DNA of 64,000 bases from NCBI GenBank assembly GCA_963697525.1, contig OY969087.1:4340001-4404000 (forward strand), read 5' to 3'. The notes beneath the pieces were generated by a model. The model was not told where the DNA came from. It worked only from the letters and a program-made list of their open reading frames with translations, and searched no databases. Shown in pieces: positions 1 to 8,552 of the stretch. The stretch's first letter is position 1. The number at the start of each line of letters is the position of its first letter. The DNA comes from Bradymonas sp963697525. GTDB lineage: Bacteria > Myxococcota_A > Bradymonadia > Bradymonadales > Bradymonadaceae. The translations under genes were made by a program, and so were the position numbers.

Positions 1-1
1 A

Positions 2-1780
2 TTCGCCGTGGAGACCCAGGGCCGGGTGGTGCACACCTCGCCGGCGGGCACGGCCATCGAGGTGTCTCAGTTGAGCCGCGAGGATCGCGCCGCGCTCGAG
101 ACCATCCTCGACGACTACCGCGACTACCTCGAAGGCGCGCACTCGCCGGCGGCGGTGGCGCCCAGCGGCGACTCCAGCGCCCAGTCCGCCTCCACCGAGG
201 AGTCGTCCATCCCCAGCACGACGGTCGTGCCACCGACCTCGCGCACCCTGCAGGGGCCGCCGCCGGTCAAAATGACCAGCGTGTCGAGCACGGGGTCGGA
301 TGCCGAGGAGATGGCGGACAATGTCTTTGCCCGCCACAAGCGCCCGAGCACCAGCGTGGTGTTGGGGGCGCTGTCGCCCAACCGGGGCCCCGGCGAATTC
401 GCGGTGCGCCGCGAGGTCGAGCTGACCGATCCCGACCTGCGGGTGCTCACCTCCACCCAGCGCGCTCTGAGCGATGACCCGTGGGAGGGCAAGACCTTCG
501 GCCCGGAGGCGTCGTGGATCGAGCCGACCGACGAGCCCGATCGCGTCGAGGCCCTGGCCGGTGAGCGCATTCTGGACGTGCTCCTACAACTGTCGGGCAG
601 CGGCTTTACCGGGTTGCTCGAGATCGAGGGCGACGATTGGCAACGCCAGGTGTATTTCGACGGCGGGCTGGCCGTCGATGTGACGCGCAAGCCGCGCGTG
701 CCACGCGAAGAGCTCGGCCTGATGCTGCACATGGCCGACCGCATCGACGAACAACAGTTGGGCATGGCCGCGGCACATGCCGAGGAAAACGACACCACCT
801 TCGAGCGCAGTTTGCTCGAGCTGGAGTTGCTCGACCACGACCGCATCCGTCATGCCATCGCCGGACGGCTGACCTATTTGCTGCGCGTCATCAGCGACGT
901 GCGCGCCGGTGAGGTGCGCGTGTTCGACAGCGACGCGCTGCCGGCGGGGTATCTGCCGGCGCCGCCGCTGCGCGTGCACGTGCCCGTCGAGCGGATCATC
1001 TACAAGCGCCTGTTCGAGAAGCTCAAACTGCTGGAGACCGACGAGCGCGATGCGTTGATCGCCGAGCACCTGGATACCTATCCGGAGGTCGCCCCCGACG
1101 ACCGCGACCGCCTCGAGCGCGCGGTGCTCAGCGACGATCACGCCCACCTCGTCGAGCAGATCATGCACGGGCGGCGCCGGCTTCGGGAAGTCTTTACGGA
1201 GAGCAACCTGTCGCCGGCGGAGACCTTCGCGGTCGTCTATGGGCTGCATCGCATCGGCGTGCTTCGCTTCGACACCTCGCTGCACCAGACCATCGTGCGC
1301 GAGCGCTTCCGCGAGAACGTCACCGTCAAGTATCTGAGCGTGCACAAGGCCAGCTATTTCGAGGTGCTCAACGTGCACTGGTCGAGCTACGACGAGGTCA
1401 TCGAGAAGGCCTACAACGAGCTCATCGAGCAGTTCGACCCCGACAGCGTGCCCGAGGCGATGGAAGAAGAGGTCCACCAGCGCGTCGTCGAAATCCGCGA
1501 CCGCATCGAGTCGGCCTTCCGGGTCCTCGCCGAGCGCGACCAGCGCCACGCGTATCGCAAGCGGATCATGCCGGAGTATAAGCTCGCCCACGCCATCCCG
1601 CTCTTCCTCAAGCAGTCGGAGCTGGCCGAGCGGCGCTCGCAGTGGTCGGAGGCGCTCGACTCGCTGCGCCGCGTGCTCGAGATCGAGCCCGACCACGAGA
1701 AGGCCAAGCTGCGCTATTCGCGCATCCAGCAAATGCAAGACGGGCGTCTTTCCGCCAATCCAGCCGAGTCTAACTTCTGA
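2..1780 (+). CDS. PilZ-like / DUF4388 (PATAN) / J-like / TPR protein, 5' truncated
   Basis: The frame is open to the window edge. The first visible residues (GRVVHTSPAGTAIEV, then LSREDRAALE) resemble the end of a PilZ domain, so the true start probably lies upstream and the GTG at 8 is not it. A low-complexity linker (about residues 30-110) is followed by a DUF4388/PATAN-like region (about 185-320, with GFTGLLEIEGDDW and VYFDGGLAVD). Near 445-530 there is a J-domain-like helical segment ending in AERDQRHAYRKRI, in which the expected HPD tripeptide reads DPD. A TPR-like pair closes the protein. Such fusions are typical of myxobacterial-type signalling proteins; PilZ would bind cyclic-di-GMP. 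Its function is not known. The next gene starts 32 bases downstream on the same strand. Confidence 0.75.
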   Translation, partial: FAVETQGRVVHTSPAGTAIEVSQLSREDRAALETILDDYRDYLEGAHSPAAVAPSGDSSAQSASTEESSIPSTTVVPPTSRTLQGPPPVKMTSVSSTGSDAEEMADNVFARHKRPSTSVVLGALSPNRGPGEFAVRREVELTDPDLRVLTSTQRALSDDPWEGKTFGPEASWIEPTDEPDRVEALAGERILDVLLQLSGSGFTGLLEIEGDDWQRQVYFDGGLAVDVTRKPRVPREELGLMLHMADRIDEQQLGMAAAHAEENDTTFERSLLELELLDHDRIRHAIAGRLTYLLRVISDVRAGEVRVFDSDALPAGYLPAPPLRVHVPVERIIYKRLFEKLKLLETDERDALIAEHLDTYPEVAPDDRDRLERAVLSDDHAHLVEQIMHGRRRLREVFTESNLSPAETFAVVYGLHRIGVLRFDTSLHQTIVRERFRENVTVKYLSVHKASYFEVLNVHWSSYDEVIEKAYNELIEQFDPDSVPEAMEEEVHQRVVEIRDRIESAFRVLAERDQRHAYRKRIMPEYKLAHAIPLFLKQSELAERRSQWSEALDSLRRVLEIEPDHEKAKLRYSRIQQMQDGRLSANPAESNF

Positions 1781-1812
1781 TCGGCGTCGTCGCCTGATCC
1801 GCCTCCTCGCCC

Positions 1813-3066
1813 ATGGATCGACTCCAATTTCTCAGCGGACTTTGCTTTCCGAACGATACCAAGATCCTGTTCTGGGTATTCGACGGGATCGGGGGGCTGC
1901 CGCGCCCGAACACCGGCCGGACGGAGCTGGAGACGGCCGAGATCCCGCACCTGGATGCGTTTGCGCAAAGCGCGGCGTGTGGAGCGCTGGAGCCGTTCGG
2001 CGCGGGGGTGGCCCTGGGCAGCGGGCCGGGGCATCTGGCGTTGTTTGGCTACCCTTTGGAGTCCTGCGAGCTGCCGCGCGGGGTGTTGGAGGTGCTCGGC
2101 GCCCAGCGCTGCTACCACCGCGGCGAGGTGTGCGACGACTTCGCGCTTGGGCCCAACGACCTGGCGATGCGCGGCAATTACGCGACCCTCGAGCAGGTCG
2201 GCGACCGGCTAGTGGTCGGGGACCGGCGCGCCAACGATTTGAGCACCGAGGAGGGCGACGCCGCCTCGCAGGCGTTGAGCGCCGCCATCGATCTCGAGGG
2301 AAACGAGGTATTTGTGTTTCCCGGCAAGCAGCACCGCTTCGCCGTGGTCATTCGCGGCGCCGGGTTGAAGGGCGGGCTGAGCGACGCCGATCCCCAGCGC
2401 TCCGGCCTCGCCCCGCGGGCGGTCGAGGCGCAGCGCCCGGAGGCCCAGCATACCGCCGACCTGGTCAACGAATTCGTGCGCCAGGCGACCGACGTCCTCG
2501 AGGGACGCCCTCGCGCCAACACGGTCCTGGTGCGCGGTATCGGCATGGCGCCCGAGCTTGCCACGCTTCCCGAGTTGTACGGGCTGCGCTGTGCCGCCAT
2601 CGCCACCTACCCGATGTATCGCGGGATCGCGCGTCTCATCGGCATGGACGTGCTCGAGGTGCCCGGCGGCGACCACGAGGGGGAGTTGGCCGCGCTGGAG
2701 CAAAATTTCGAGCGCTACGACTTCTTCTACCTGCACATCAAAGAGGCCGACAGCGCCGGGCACCGCGGCGATTTCGACGCCAAAGTCGCCGTCTTCGAGG
2801 AGTGCGACGCGCTGTTCGAGCGTGCCCGCGCGATGGGCTTCGACGTCATCGTCGTCACCGGGGATCACTCCACCCCCAGCGTGCTCGCACGCCACTCCTG
2901 GCATCCCGTCCCCGCCGCGTTGTGGTCCAAAAACGCGCTCCCCGGACAGACGAGCGCGTTCACCGAGCGTGAATGCATCAAAGGCACGCTCGGACGGCGT
3001 GCCTCATGCGATATCCTCTCCCTCGCTCTGGCAGAAGCCGGCCGCCTCGCCACCTACGGCGCCTAA
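1813..3066 (+). CDS. apgM: 2,3-bisphosphoglycerate-independent phosphoglycerate mutase, archaeal type
   Basis: This cytoplasmic glycolytic enzyme interconverts 3- and 2-phosphoglycerate. The 417-residue length and alkaline-phosphatase-superfamily motifs fit the ApgM family rather than the longer GpmI. Visible motifs are the metal-binding Asp24 in FDGIGG, the putative nucleophile Ser70 in GSGPGHLALFGYP, the HIKEADSAGHRGD metal segment, GDHSTPS and RHSWHPVP. The ATG at 1813 gives the complete N-terminal strand. It lies 32 bases after the previous gene, so the two may be cotranscribed. Its 3' side runs into a dispersed repeat that separates it from a convergent gene. Confidence 0.9.
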   Translation: MDRLQFLSGLCFPNDTKILFWVFDGIGGLPRPNTGRTELETAEIPHLDAFAQSAACGALEPFGAGVALGSGPGHLALFGYPLESCELPRGVLEVLGAQRCYHRGEVCDDFALGPNDLAMRGNYATLEQVGDRLVVGDRRANDLSTEEGDAASQALSAAIDLEGNEVFVFPGKQHRFAVVIRGAGLKGGLSDADPQRSGLAPRAVEAQRPEAQHTADLVNEFVRQATDVLEGRPRANTVLVRGIGMAPELATLPELYGLRCAAIATYPMYRGIARLIGMDVLEVPGGDHEGELAALEQNFERYDFFYLHIKEADSAGHRGDFDAKVAVFEECDALFERARAMGFDVIVVTGDHSTPSVLARHSWHPVPAALWSKNALPGQTSAFTERECIKGTLGRRASCDILSLALAEAGRLATYGA

Positions 3067-3067
3067 A

Positions 3068-3133
3068 CCCTCCGCGCCTCCGCTGCTCCGCGTCCGTTCA
3101 CTCGATCACTCAATCACTCGATCACTCGATCAC
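3068..3133. repeat. Dispersed intergenic repeat, copy A (GCGGAG module plus TGATCGAG tandem array)
   Basis: A GC-rich module read as CCTCCGCGCCTCCGCTGCTC is followed by four to five copies of the 8-mer ATCACTCG (one copy is ATCACTCA). On the minus strand the array reads (GTGATCGA)n and starts directly at the TGA stop of the SPOR gene. The same two modules in the same order recur near 42.5 kb and 62.9 kb. Confidence 0.8.
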
Positions 3134-3808
3134 TCACAACGGCGTGACAAACGTATTGAGGCTATCTTTCGCTTTCAGGTTAGCCTGGAAGTTGCGCGCT
3201 TCGTCCATCGTGTGGAACTTACCCACGCGCACTCGATAGAATTTGCCCTTGCCGGGGATGGTCGCCGACACCACGTGGGGCTCGAGGCCCATCTTGCGCA
3301 GCCGCTCCATATGCGCCTTGGCGCTTTCCAGGTCGGGGTGCGCCGCGACCTGAAGCGTATAGCGAGCGGCGAGCTTCTTGGCGGGCTTTTGGGGCGCGTC
3401 GTGATGCTCGGCGGCCTTGTGGCTGTCGTGAGCCGCGGGCTTGGCCTTGGGCGCCGGAGCGTGTTTGGCGGGGGCGTGCTTGGTCGGGGCGTGCTTTTTG
3501 GACGCCGCCTTTCGCTCGGAGGACAGTGAGACGTCGTCTTTGCGGGTGAGCTGGTCGAAGAAGGCAAACGTCGTCTTCTTCTTGTGCTTGGCCTTGTCTT
3601 TGGCTTTGTCGGCGTCGTCCTTGTTGGCGGTATCGCCGGGCACGTCGACCTGATCGGTGACGGCCACCAGCGGGGCGAGTTTTTCACGGCGCACCAGCCG
3701 CTCGCCGGTGATCAGGCCTGCGCTGAAGACGATCGCCATCAGAACGGTCCAGCCGAGCAGGCGTTTGAACTTGCCGCCTCCGTCATTGCTGGTTCGTTTT
3801 CGACTCAT
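3134..3808 (-). CDS. SPOR-domain membrane protein
   Basis: Residues 1-13 are basic and cytoplasmic, and 14-31 form one membrane helix (LLGWTVLMAIVFSAGLITG). A long charged linker carries the repeat KHAPTKHAPAKHAPAP. The last about 75 residues (YTLQVAAHPDLESAKAH to the end) are a SPOR domain, which binds denuded glycan strands of septal peptidoglycan. The domain order matches FtsN/DedD-like bitopic division proteins, and the location would be the inner membrane with a periplasmic SPOR domain. No strong ribosome-binding site precedes the ATG. The TGA stop coincides with the edge of the repeat array. The exact role in division is inferred only from the domain. Confidence 0.85.
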   Translation of the reverse strand: MSRKRTSNDGGGKFKRLLGWTVLMAIVFSAGLITGERLVRREKLAPLVAVTDQVDVPGDTANKDDADKAKDKAKHKKKTTFAFFDQLTRKDDVSLSSERKAASKKHAPTKHAPAKHAPAPKAKPAAHDSHKAAEHHDAPQKPAKKLAARYTLQVAAHPDLESAKAHMERLRKMGLEPHVVSATIPGKGKFYRVRVGKFHTMDEARNFQANLKAKDSLNTFVTPL

Positions 3809-3938
3809 GGTACGTGTGGGGCCGACAGGAAACGTGGGTCGCGTTGTCTATCCTACATCCACGGTGTGGGTAAAGGCCAAGCTACCACGGATGGTCCAAT
3901 CGACAAGAAAATTCCGCAGAAATGACCGCGTGCGCGCC

Positions 3939-4838
3939 CTATTCGGCGGTGCGACGGCGCTCATCGAGCCCGTAGATGCGCAGCGCGGGGGCGTCGGCGT
4001 CGATGTCGACGACGTCGCCGATGGAAAAGGCGTAGCTGATATGCGGACCATCGACGAAGACGCGCCCGTCGTTCATCTTCGAGATCACCTCGAAGCGCTC
4101 GCCGATCGGGCGTATGCCCTTGAGAAAATGGTAGTTTTTGTCGCGCATGGGGTAGGGCTCGCGCACCAGATATTGCAGCCGTCGGCTGTCCAATGGCAGC
4201 ACGTAGCCGCCCGCCGAGCGGATGGCCGCGGTCGAGCCGGCCGGCGTCGACACCCAGATCCCGCTGGACTTCTGCTCCTCGGGGGCGTTGTCGTCGATGG
4301 TCAGCAGGTAGTGGGACACCGCCGCGGGGTTGGAGTGGGTGATGAGCACGTCGTTGAGCACCGGCACGCTGGTCACCTCGTTGTTGATGCGCGCCCGAAA
4401 ACGTCGTAGCTCGAAGGCCTGCCAGCCACCGTCGACCGTGCGCTCGATGAGCACCGGGAAGTCGTCGGCGGTGCCCGCGCAAAAGTAGCCGATGCTGGCG
4501 TGGGGATCAGAATTGATCGCCAACAGAGGCGTGTCGGTGATGCGATGGGAGATATCCAGCACAGTGCCGTCGCCGCCCACCGTCACCACCAGGTCGAAGC
4601 CCTCGATGGCGTCGATCTCGCCGCGGTAGCGCTTCTCGAAGTGCAGTCCCTGGGAGCTGAGGTGCTCGCAGATGGCGTCCAGGCTGCGTGTATGCGCCTC
4701 GTGGGAGCGCTTCAGCGAGCGTACGCTGATGTCGCCCGCCGAGACCAGACGTGCGACGCCCTCGTCGTGCTCCTCGAGCACGTACTTCTCGTAGGCGCTC
4801 TTCTTGTGCACCACCAGGATGTGCGGGTTGCTGTTCAC
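3939..4838 (-). CDS. nadK: NAD(+)/NADH kinase
   Basis: Phosphorylates NAD to NADP. The diagnostic GGDGT motif is at residues 88-92 (VVTVGGDGTVLD), followed by AINSDPHASIGYF and the conserved glycine-rich WVSTPAGSTAAIRSAGG segment. The length of 299 residues is normal. The start is a GTG at 4838 with an upstream GAGCGAGA as a plausible ribosome-binding site. About 130 bases separate it from the divergently positioned start of the SPOR gene downstream. It stands alone on its strand and is divergent from the SCP2 gene. Confidence 0.92.
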   Translation of the reverse strand: MNSNPHILVVHKKSAYEKYVLEEHDEGVARLVSAGDISVRSLKRSHEAHTRSLDAICEHLSSQGLHFEKRYRGEIDAIEGFDLVVTVGGDGTVLDISHRITDTPLLAINSDPHASIGYFCAGTADDFPVLIERTVDGGWQAFELRRFRARINNEVTSVPVLNDVLITHSNPAAVSHYLLTIDDNAPEEQKSSGIWVSTPAGSTAAIRSAGGYVLPLDSRRLQYLVREPYPMRDKNYHFLKGIRPIGERFEVISKMNDGRVFVDGPHISYAFSIGDVVDIDADAPALRIYGLDERRRTAE

Positions 4839-5016
4839 CGTCTCGCTCTCGTTGGAGTCGACCAGGCCACCTTTTGGGTATAATTCCGGGCTCCGATTGT
4901 CGCAAGCGGTAAGCCAAACCTACCGTATGACTTGCGATTCCTACGGCGACGTGATAGCAGTTTTCGCGGCTTTAGTTAGTATTTGCTCACCAACCACCTA
5001 AGCAAGGGATAGCACC

Positions 5017-5340
5017 ATGGCGACTGCAAAAGAAATCTTCAACGAGACGCTGCCCGAGAAGTTGGAAGGCAACGACAAAATCCAGAGCATCAACTCCATC
5101 TACCAGTTCAATATCACCGGCGACGACGGCGGCTCCTGGTCGATCGACTTCAACAAGGATAGCGACTACGTCAGCGAAGGCGAAGCCGACGATCCTGATG
5201 TCACCATCGAGATGAAAGACAGCGACTTCGTGGACATGTGGAGCGGCAAGTTGCCCGGTCCGCAGGCGTTCATGATGGGCAAGATCAAGATCCAGGGCGA
5301 CATGGGCCTGGCGATGAAGCTGCAGTCCTTCATGGGATAA
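5017..5340 (+). CDS. SCP2 sterol-binding domain protein
   Basis: A 107-residue single-domain protein that matches the sterol carrier protein-2 fold throughout: an amphipathic first helix (EIFNETLPEKL), the strand IYQFNITGDDGGSWSIDF, the DVTIEMKDSDFVDMWSGK segment and the C-terminal GKIKIQGDMGLAMKLQSF. These domains bind fatty acyl-CoAs or other lipids in a hydrophobic tunnel. No signal peptide is visible, so it should be cytoplasmic. It is followed by a rho-independent terminator and then by a CoA-transferase gene, a plausible but unproven link in lipid metabolism. Confidence 0.88.
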   Translation: MATAKEIFNETLPEKLEGNDKIQSINSIYQFNITGDDGGSWSIDFNKDSDYVSEGEADDPDVTIEMKDSDFVDMWSGKLPGPQAFMMGKIKIQGDMGLAMKLQSFMG

Positions 5341-5383
5341 GTCACCGGGCTCGAGATTTTCGAACCTGATGCACTTTGGAAAG

Positions 5384-5412
5384 GGCGTACTCGAAAGGGT
5401 GCGCCTTTTTTT
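5384..5412 (+). terminator. Rho-independent terminator after the SCP2 gene
   Basis: GGCGTAC (5384-5390) pairs with GTGCGCC (5399-5405) around an 8-base loop with one T-G wobble, followed by seven T (5406-5412). It ends 14 bases before the next start codon, so the CaiB gene ribosome-binding site lies just downstream. Confidence 0.8.
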
Positions 5413-5426
5413 GGTTGAGGTTGAGG

Positions 5427-6587
5427 ATGACGAACGACGATTTGTGGCTCTCCGATCTGAAAGTGTTGGACCTGTCGCGGCTGCTGCCGGGGCCGTTTTG
5501 CACGCTGCTGCTGGCCGATATGGGCGCCGACGTGCTCAAGATCGAGGCGCCGTCGGGCGGGGATTACGCGCGGTATTACCCGCCGGTGGTGGGCGATTAC
5601 GGGGCGTTTTTCGCCGGGATCAACCGCAACAAGCGCTCCCTGTCGGTCGACCTCAAGGACGAGCGCGGCCTGGGCATCGTGCGAAAGCTCGTCGCCGACG
5701 CCGACGTTCTGGTGGAGTCGTTTCGCCCCGGCGTGATGGACCGGCTGGGGCTGGGCTACGAGGCGCTGTCCGAGCTCAACGACGGGCTGATTTACTGCTC
5801 GATTTCGGGCTACGGGCAGGACGGCCCCATGAAGGAGCGCGCCGGCCACGACCTCAACTACCTGGCGCGCGCCGGGCTGCTCGAGCAAAACGGGCGCGCC
5901 GGCCAGATGCCGAGCGTTCCGGGGTTCCAGCTCGCCGACATCGCCGGCGGCGCGCTCTATGCAGCCGTGGGGATTTTGAGCGCGCTGCATCGGCGCGACC
6001 GCTCGGGTCACGGGGCGCATGTCGACATCAGCATGACCGACGGGGCCCTCAGCTTCCACCTGCCCCTGCACGCCCAGTTGGCCGCCGGCCAGCCCCAGCC
6101 GCGCGGCGCCACCATGCTCACCGGCGGGCTTCCCTGCTACAACGTCTACGAGACCCGGGACGGGCGTTTTCTGGCGGTGGGGCCGCTCGAGCCGAAGTTC
6201 TGGATGGGCTTCGTGCAGGCGCTTGGCGCGCCCGAACTCGCCGGCGAGGGCATGAACGCCGGCGCCGCGGGCGATGAGACGCGCCAGAAGGTGGCTGAAG
6301 TGCTGCGCGAGAAAACCCTCGAAGAATGGGTGAAGGTTTTCGAGGCCGTCGACGTGTGCGTCGAGCCGGTGCGAACGCCCGCCGAAGCGCTCGAAGACGA
6401 GTTGTTTCGGGCTCGCCAGATGTTCTTTGAGATCAACGGCGTCCATCAAACGCGCACGCCGTTGACCCCCGCCGAGCGCGAACACACGCCCGCACCAGGC
6501 CTCGGCGAGCATACCTCCGAGGTCCTCGAGGCGCTGGGCTACGGGGCTGACGCGATTGGCGAGTTGAAGCAGGCCGGGGTGGTGTGA
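5427..6587 (+). CDS. CaiB/BaiF-family CoA-transferase (alpha-methylacyl-CoA racemase-like)
   Basis: A 386-residue class III CoA-transferase fold. The N-terminal LKVLDLSRLLPGPFCTLLLAD and GADVLKIEAP motifs, RNKRSLSVDLK, VESFRPGVMDRLGL and the GHDLNYLA segment with the family catalytic Asp are all present. The C-terminal QTRTPLTPAER region is also typical. Members either move CoA between acids or racemise 2-methylacyl-CoA thioesters; the sequence does not decide which. I chose the ATG at 5427, which follows GAGGTTGAGG, rather than the in-frame ATG at 5376, because the upstream codons lie across the terminator hairpin. Confidence 0.85.
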   Translation: MTNDDLWLSDLKVLDLSRLLPGPFCTLLLADMGADVLKIEAPSGGDYARYYPPVVGDYGAFFAGINRNKRSLSVDLKDERGLGIVRKLVADADVLVESFRPGVMDRLGLGYEALSELNDGLIYCSISGYGQDGPMKERAGHDLNYLARAGLLEQNGRAGQMPSVPGFQLADIAGGALYAAVGILSALHRRDRSGHGAHVDISMTDGALSFHLPLHAQLAAGQPQPRGATMLTGGLPCYNVYETRDGRFLAVGPLEPKFWMGFVQALGAPELAGEGMNAGAAGDETRQKVAEVLREKTLEEWVKVFEAVDVCVEPVRTPAEALEDELFRARQMFFEINGVHQTRTPLTPAEREHTPAPGLGEHTSEVLEALGYGADAIGELKQAGVV

Positions 6588-6593
6588 GCGCGA

Positions 6594-8159
6594 TCAGTTA
6601 CGCAGATCCAAGATGAACACCCCCACGTTCTCCGGCCCCCAGGTGACCTGCGTGGCCGGCTCGGCCTCGAGTTTTTTGTGGGTGACGCCGCGCTCGCGAA
6701 AGCGCGCCTTCCAGGGGTGTCTTTTGTCCGCGAAGTTCAGCGGGGGGATGTAGCGCGAGCGCACGTAGGCCTCGAAGTGGGGCCGAAACGGGCCGGCGTC
6801 GAGGCTTTTGGCGCCGATTTTGGCCGCCGCGGACTCGGCGACCTCCACGGGGAGCACGTCGTCGCGGCTGGCCGGGTGCCCGGCGGCGATGGCGCCCCCG
6901 AGCAAGCCGGCAAACCAGTTGTAATAGCTGCCTTCGAAGGGGTGGATGGCCACGGTCGCCAGCAGTCCGGGGAGCACGAAGAGTCCCAGGAGTCCGCCCA
7001 CGACCACCCGGCGCATGCGCACCTTGGCCTCGCGATAATCGAGCCACTCGAGGGCGAGGCCGAGCAGAGTGGACAGGATGGAGCCGGCCAGGATCGCCAG
7101 CACCGGTGCGGCCATGAGCATGATGGGCACACCGCCGACGGTGCGGGTGCGAAGCGCCCAGGGCAGGCCGATGATGAAGATGAGCGTCATCACGCTAAAG
7201 CTTCGCGGCATGGCGAAGCCAGACGTGGTCGACGGCTCCTCGACGAAGATGCCGAAGTGCTCGGTCGCCGGCAGGATCAGCGCGGCGACCACCCCGATGA
7301 CCACCTGGGGCGGAAATTCGTAGGACATCCACACCAGGCCGGTTGCCAGCGGCGGCCGCCCGCTGGTGTAGGTCGTCCCCTCGAAGAGCACCGGGGTCCA
7401 GTCGGCGAGCAGCGAGTGGCTCAAGAAGGTGTCCCAGGCGCCGGGCAGCCCGTCGGGGTGGATGCCGATGGCCAAGAAGAACAAGCTCGGCAAGACCACC
7501 ACCCCGACGGGGGCGAGGACCAGCGCCAGCGGAACGGAGGTCTGCCCGATCATGCCCCGCGCGTCGGGATCGGCGGTCTGGCGCCAGAATCCGCGCACGG
7601 CGATGACCACGATCAGCCAGGCGAAGACCCACAACATCGTGGGCGCCCACATCAGGGTGAGTACAGCGGTCAGCCCCACGTACAGCAGGGTGGTCCACCA
7701 GCGATACTGCGTCTTGGTCGCCAGGCGCAGCACCCAGCACCACACCAGGAGCACCAGCGAGGCGTCGCCCACGGTCGTCGCTGCCCCGGCGACCATGGGG
7801 ATGCCCAGAAAGATCCCCGTCGCCAGCAGCGCGCTCGCCGGGCCGCCGGCCGCCTCGGCCATGCGCCACACCGCCGGAAGCGCCAGCGAGACCGCCAGCG
7901 CCGACATCACGCCGAAGGCGAGGATGGGATTATGGGTGACGGCGGCCACCGGAATGGCGAGCAGATCGACCAGCGGGTGGGGGCTGGTGAGCACACGCGC
8001 CGGGGCGTGGTCCATCAGCGCCTTGTTGGCCGCGTGCATATGCTCGAGCAAATCCAGCCCGGCGGTTCCCGTGCCGCGCACACCGAGCACCACCAGGTAG
8101 AAGAACAGCCCGGAGGCGACCAGGATGAGCGGGCGTAACTTGTTGGTCAGCGCTTTCAC
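6594..8159 (-). CDS. Polytopic inner-membrane protein, GT-C glycosyltransferase-like
   Basis: A 521-residue protein with about ten hydrophobic helices between residues 8 and 430 and a soluble C-terminal tail of about 90 residues ending in VGVFILDLRN. The topology, with an early acidic/His loop after the first helix (TAGLDLLEHMHAA), suggests a GT-C-type lipid-linked sugar transferase, but no signature proves it. The start is GTG at 8159: it overlaps the stop of the preceding gene as GTGA and has GGGAGG six bases upstream. An in-frame ATG further upstream would intrude deeply into the ATL gene. Function unknown. Confidence 0.7.
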   Translation of the reverse strand: MKALTNKLRPLILVASGLFFYLVVLGVRGTGTAGLDLLEHMHAANKALMDHAPARVLTSPHPLVDLLAIPVAAVTHNPILAFGVMSALAVSLALPAVWRMAEAAGGPASALLATGIFLGIPMVAGAATTVGDASLVLLVWCWVLRLATKTQYRWWTTLLYVGLTAVLTLMWAPTMLWVFAWLIVVIAVRGFWRQTADPDARGMIGQTSVPLALVLAPVGVVVLPSLFFLAIGIHPDGLPGAWDTFLSHSLLADWTPVLFEGTTYTSGRPPLATGLVWMSYEFPPQVVIGVVAALILPATEHFGIFVEEPSTTSGFAMPRSFSVMTLIFIIGLPWALRTRTVGGVPIMLMAAPVLAILAGSILSTLLGLALEWLDYREAKVRMRRVVVGGLLGLFVLPGLLATVAIHPFEGSYYNWFAGLLGGAIAAGHPASRDDVLPVEVAESAAAKIGAKSLDAGPFRPHFEAYVRSRYIPPLNFADKRHPWKARFRERGVTHKKLEAEPATQVTWGPENVGVFILDLRN

Positions 8160-8548
8160 TGTACATCCTCCCAAAAGAGCACGTCCGGCTGCCAACGGAA
8201 GTCTGAGAGGTCGCACGTGCCGTTAGCCTTGAAGACCACGCCCTCGTCGGCGAGCAGGCGGCGTTGCAGCTCGGCGCGGGCGATGTCGCCGCGTGACGAG
8301 ATGCCCCCGGAGGCGTTGATGACCCGGTGCCAGGGGACGTCGACGCCGTTTTGCAGGCTGTTTCGCATCAGGCTGCCGACCGCGCGGGCGGCGTTGGGGC
8401 TGCCCGCGTACAAGGCGAGCTGGCCGTAGGTGACCACGACCCCGTCGGGGATCTGCTGGGTGAGCCAGTAGACGCGGTCGCTGAACTCGTCGAGCTCCTC
8501 GCGGATGGCCTGCAGCTCGTCGTCGGATAGGTCGGGCAGTTCGCGCAT
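8156..8548 (-). CDS. Alkyltransferase-like (ATL) DNA-damage recognition protein, MGMT family
   Basis: The 130-residue protein has the MGMT DNA-binding domain: QIPDGVVVTYGQLALYAGSP, the Arg55 'finger' in NAARAVG and MRNS. The active-site PCHRV motif reads PWHRV, with Trp73 replacing the acceptor Cys. This substitution defines ATL proteins, which bind O6-alkylguanine without removing the alkyl group and pass it to nucleotide excision repair. The C-terminal extension after the core (FKANGTCDLSDFRW and on) is common in the family. The stop overlaps the next start (GTGA), so the two genes are probably translationally coupled. Confidence 0.9.
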   Translation of the reverse strand: MRELPDLSDDELQAIREELDEFSDRVYWLTQQIPDGVVVTYGQLALYAGSPNAARAVGSLMRNSLQNGVDVPWHRVINASGGISSRGDIARAELQRRLLADEGVVFKANGTCDLSDFRWQPDVLFWEDVQ

Positions 8549-8552
8549 GGCC

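Noticed and set aside
3100..3135. CRISPR-like repeat array (8-bp units)
   Set aside because: Units are only 8 bp with no unique spacers, and no cas genes are present; it is a short tandem repeat.
4879..4884. TATAAT between nadK and the SCP2 gene
   Set aside because: No -35 hexamer at 16-18 bases and no extended TGn; distance to the SCP2 start is long, so it is not called as a promoter.
8160..8216. Upstream N-terminal extension of the GT-C-like protein
   Set aside because: It would overlap the ATL coding sequence by 61 bases, and the GTG at 8159 has a perfect-looking ribosome-binding site.
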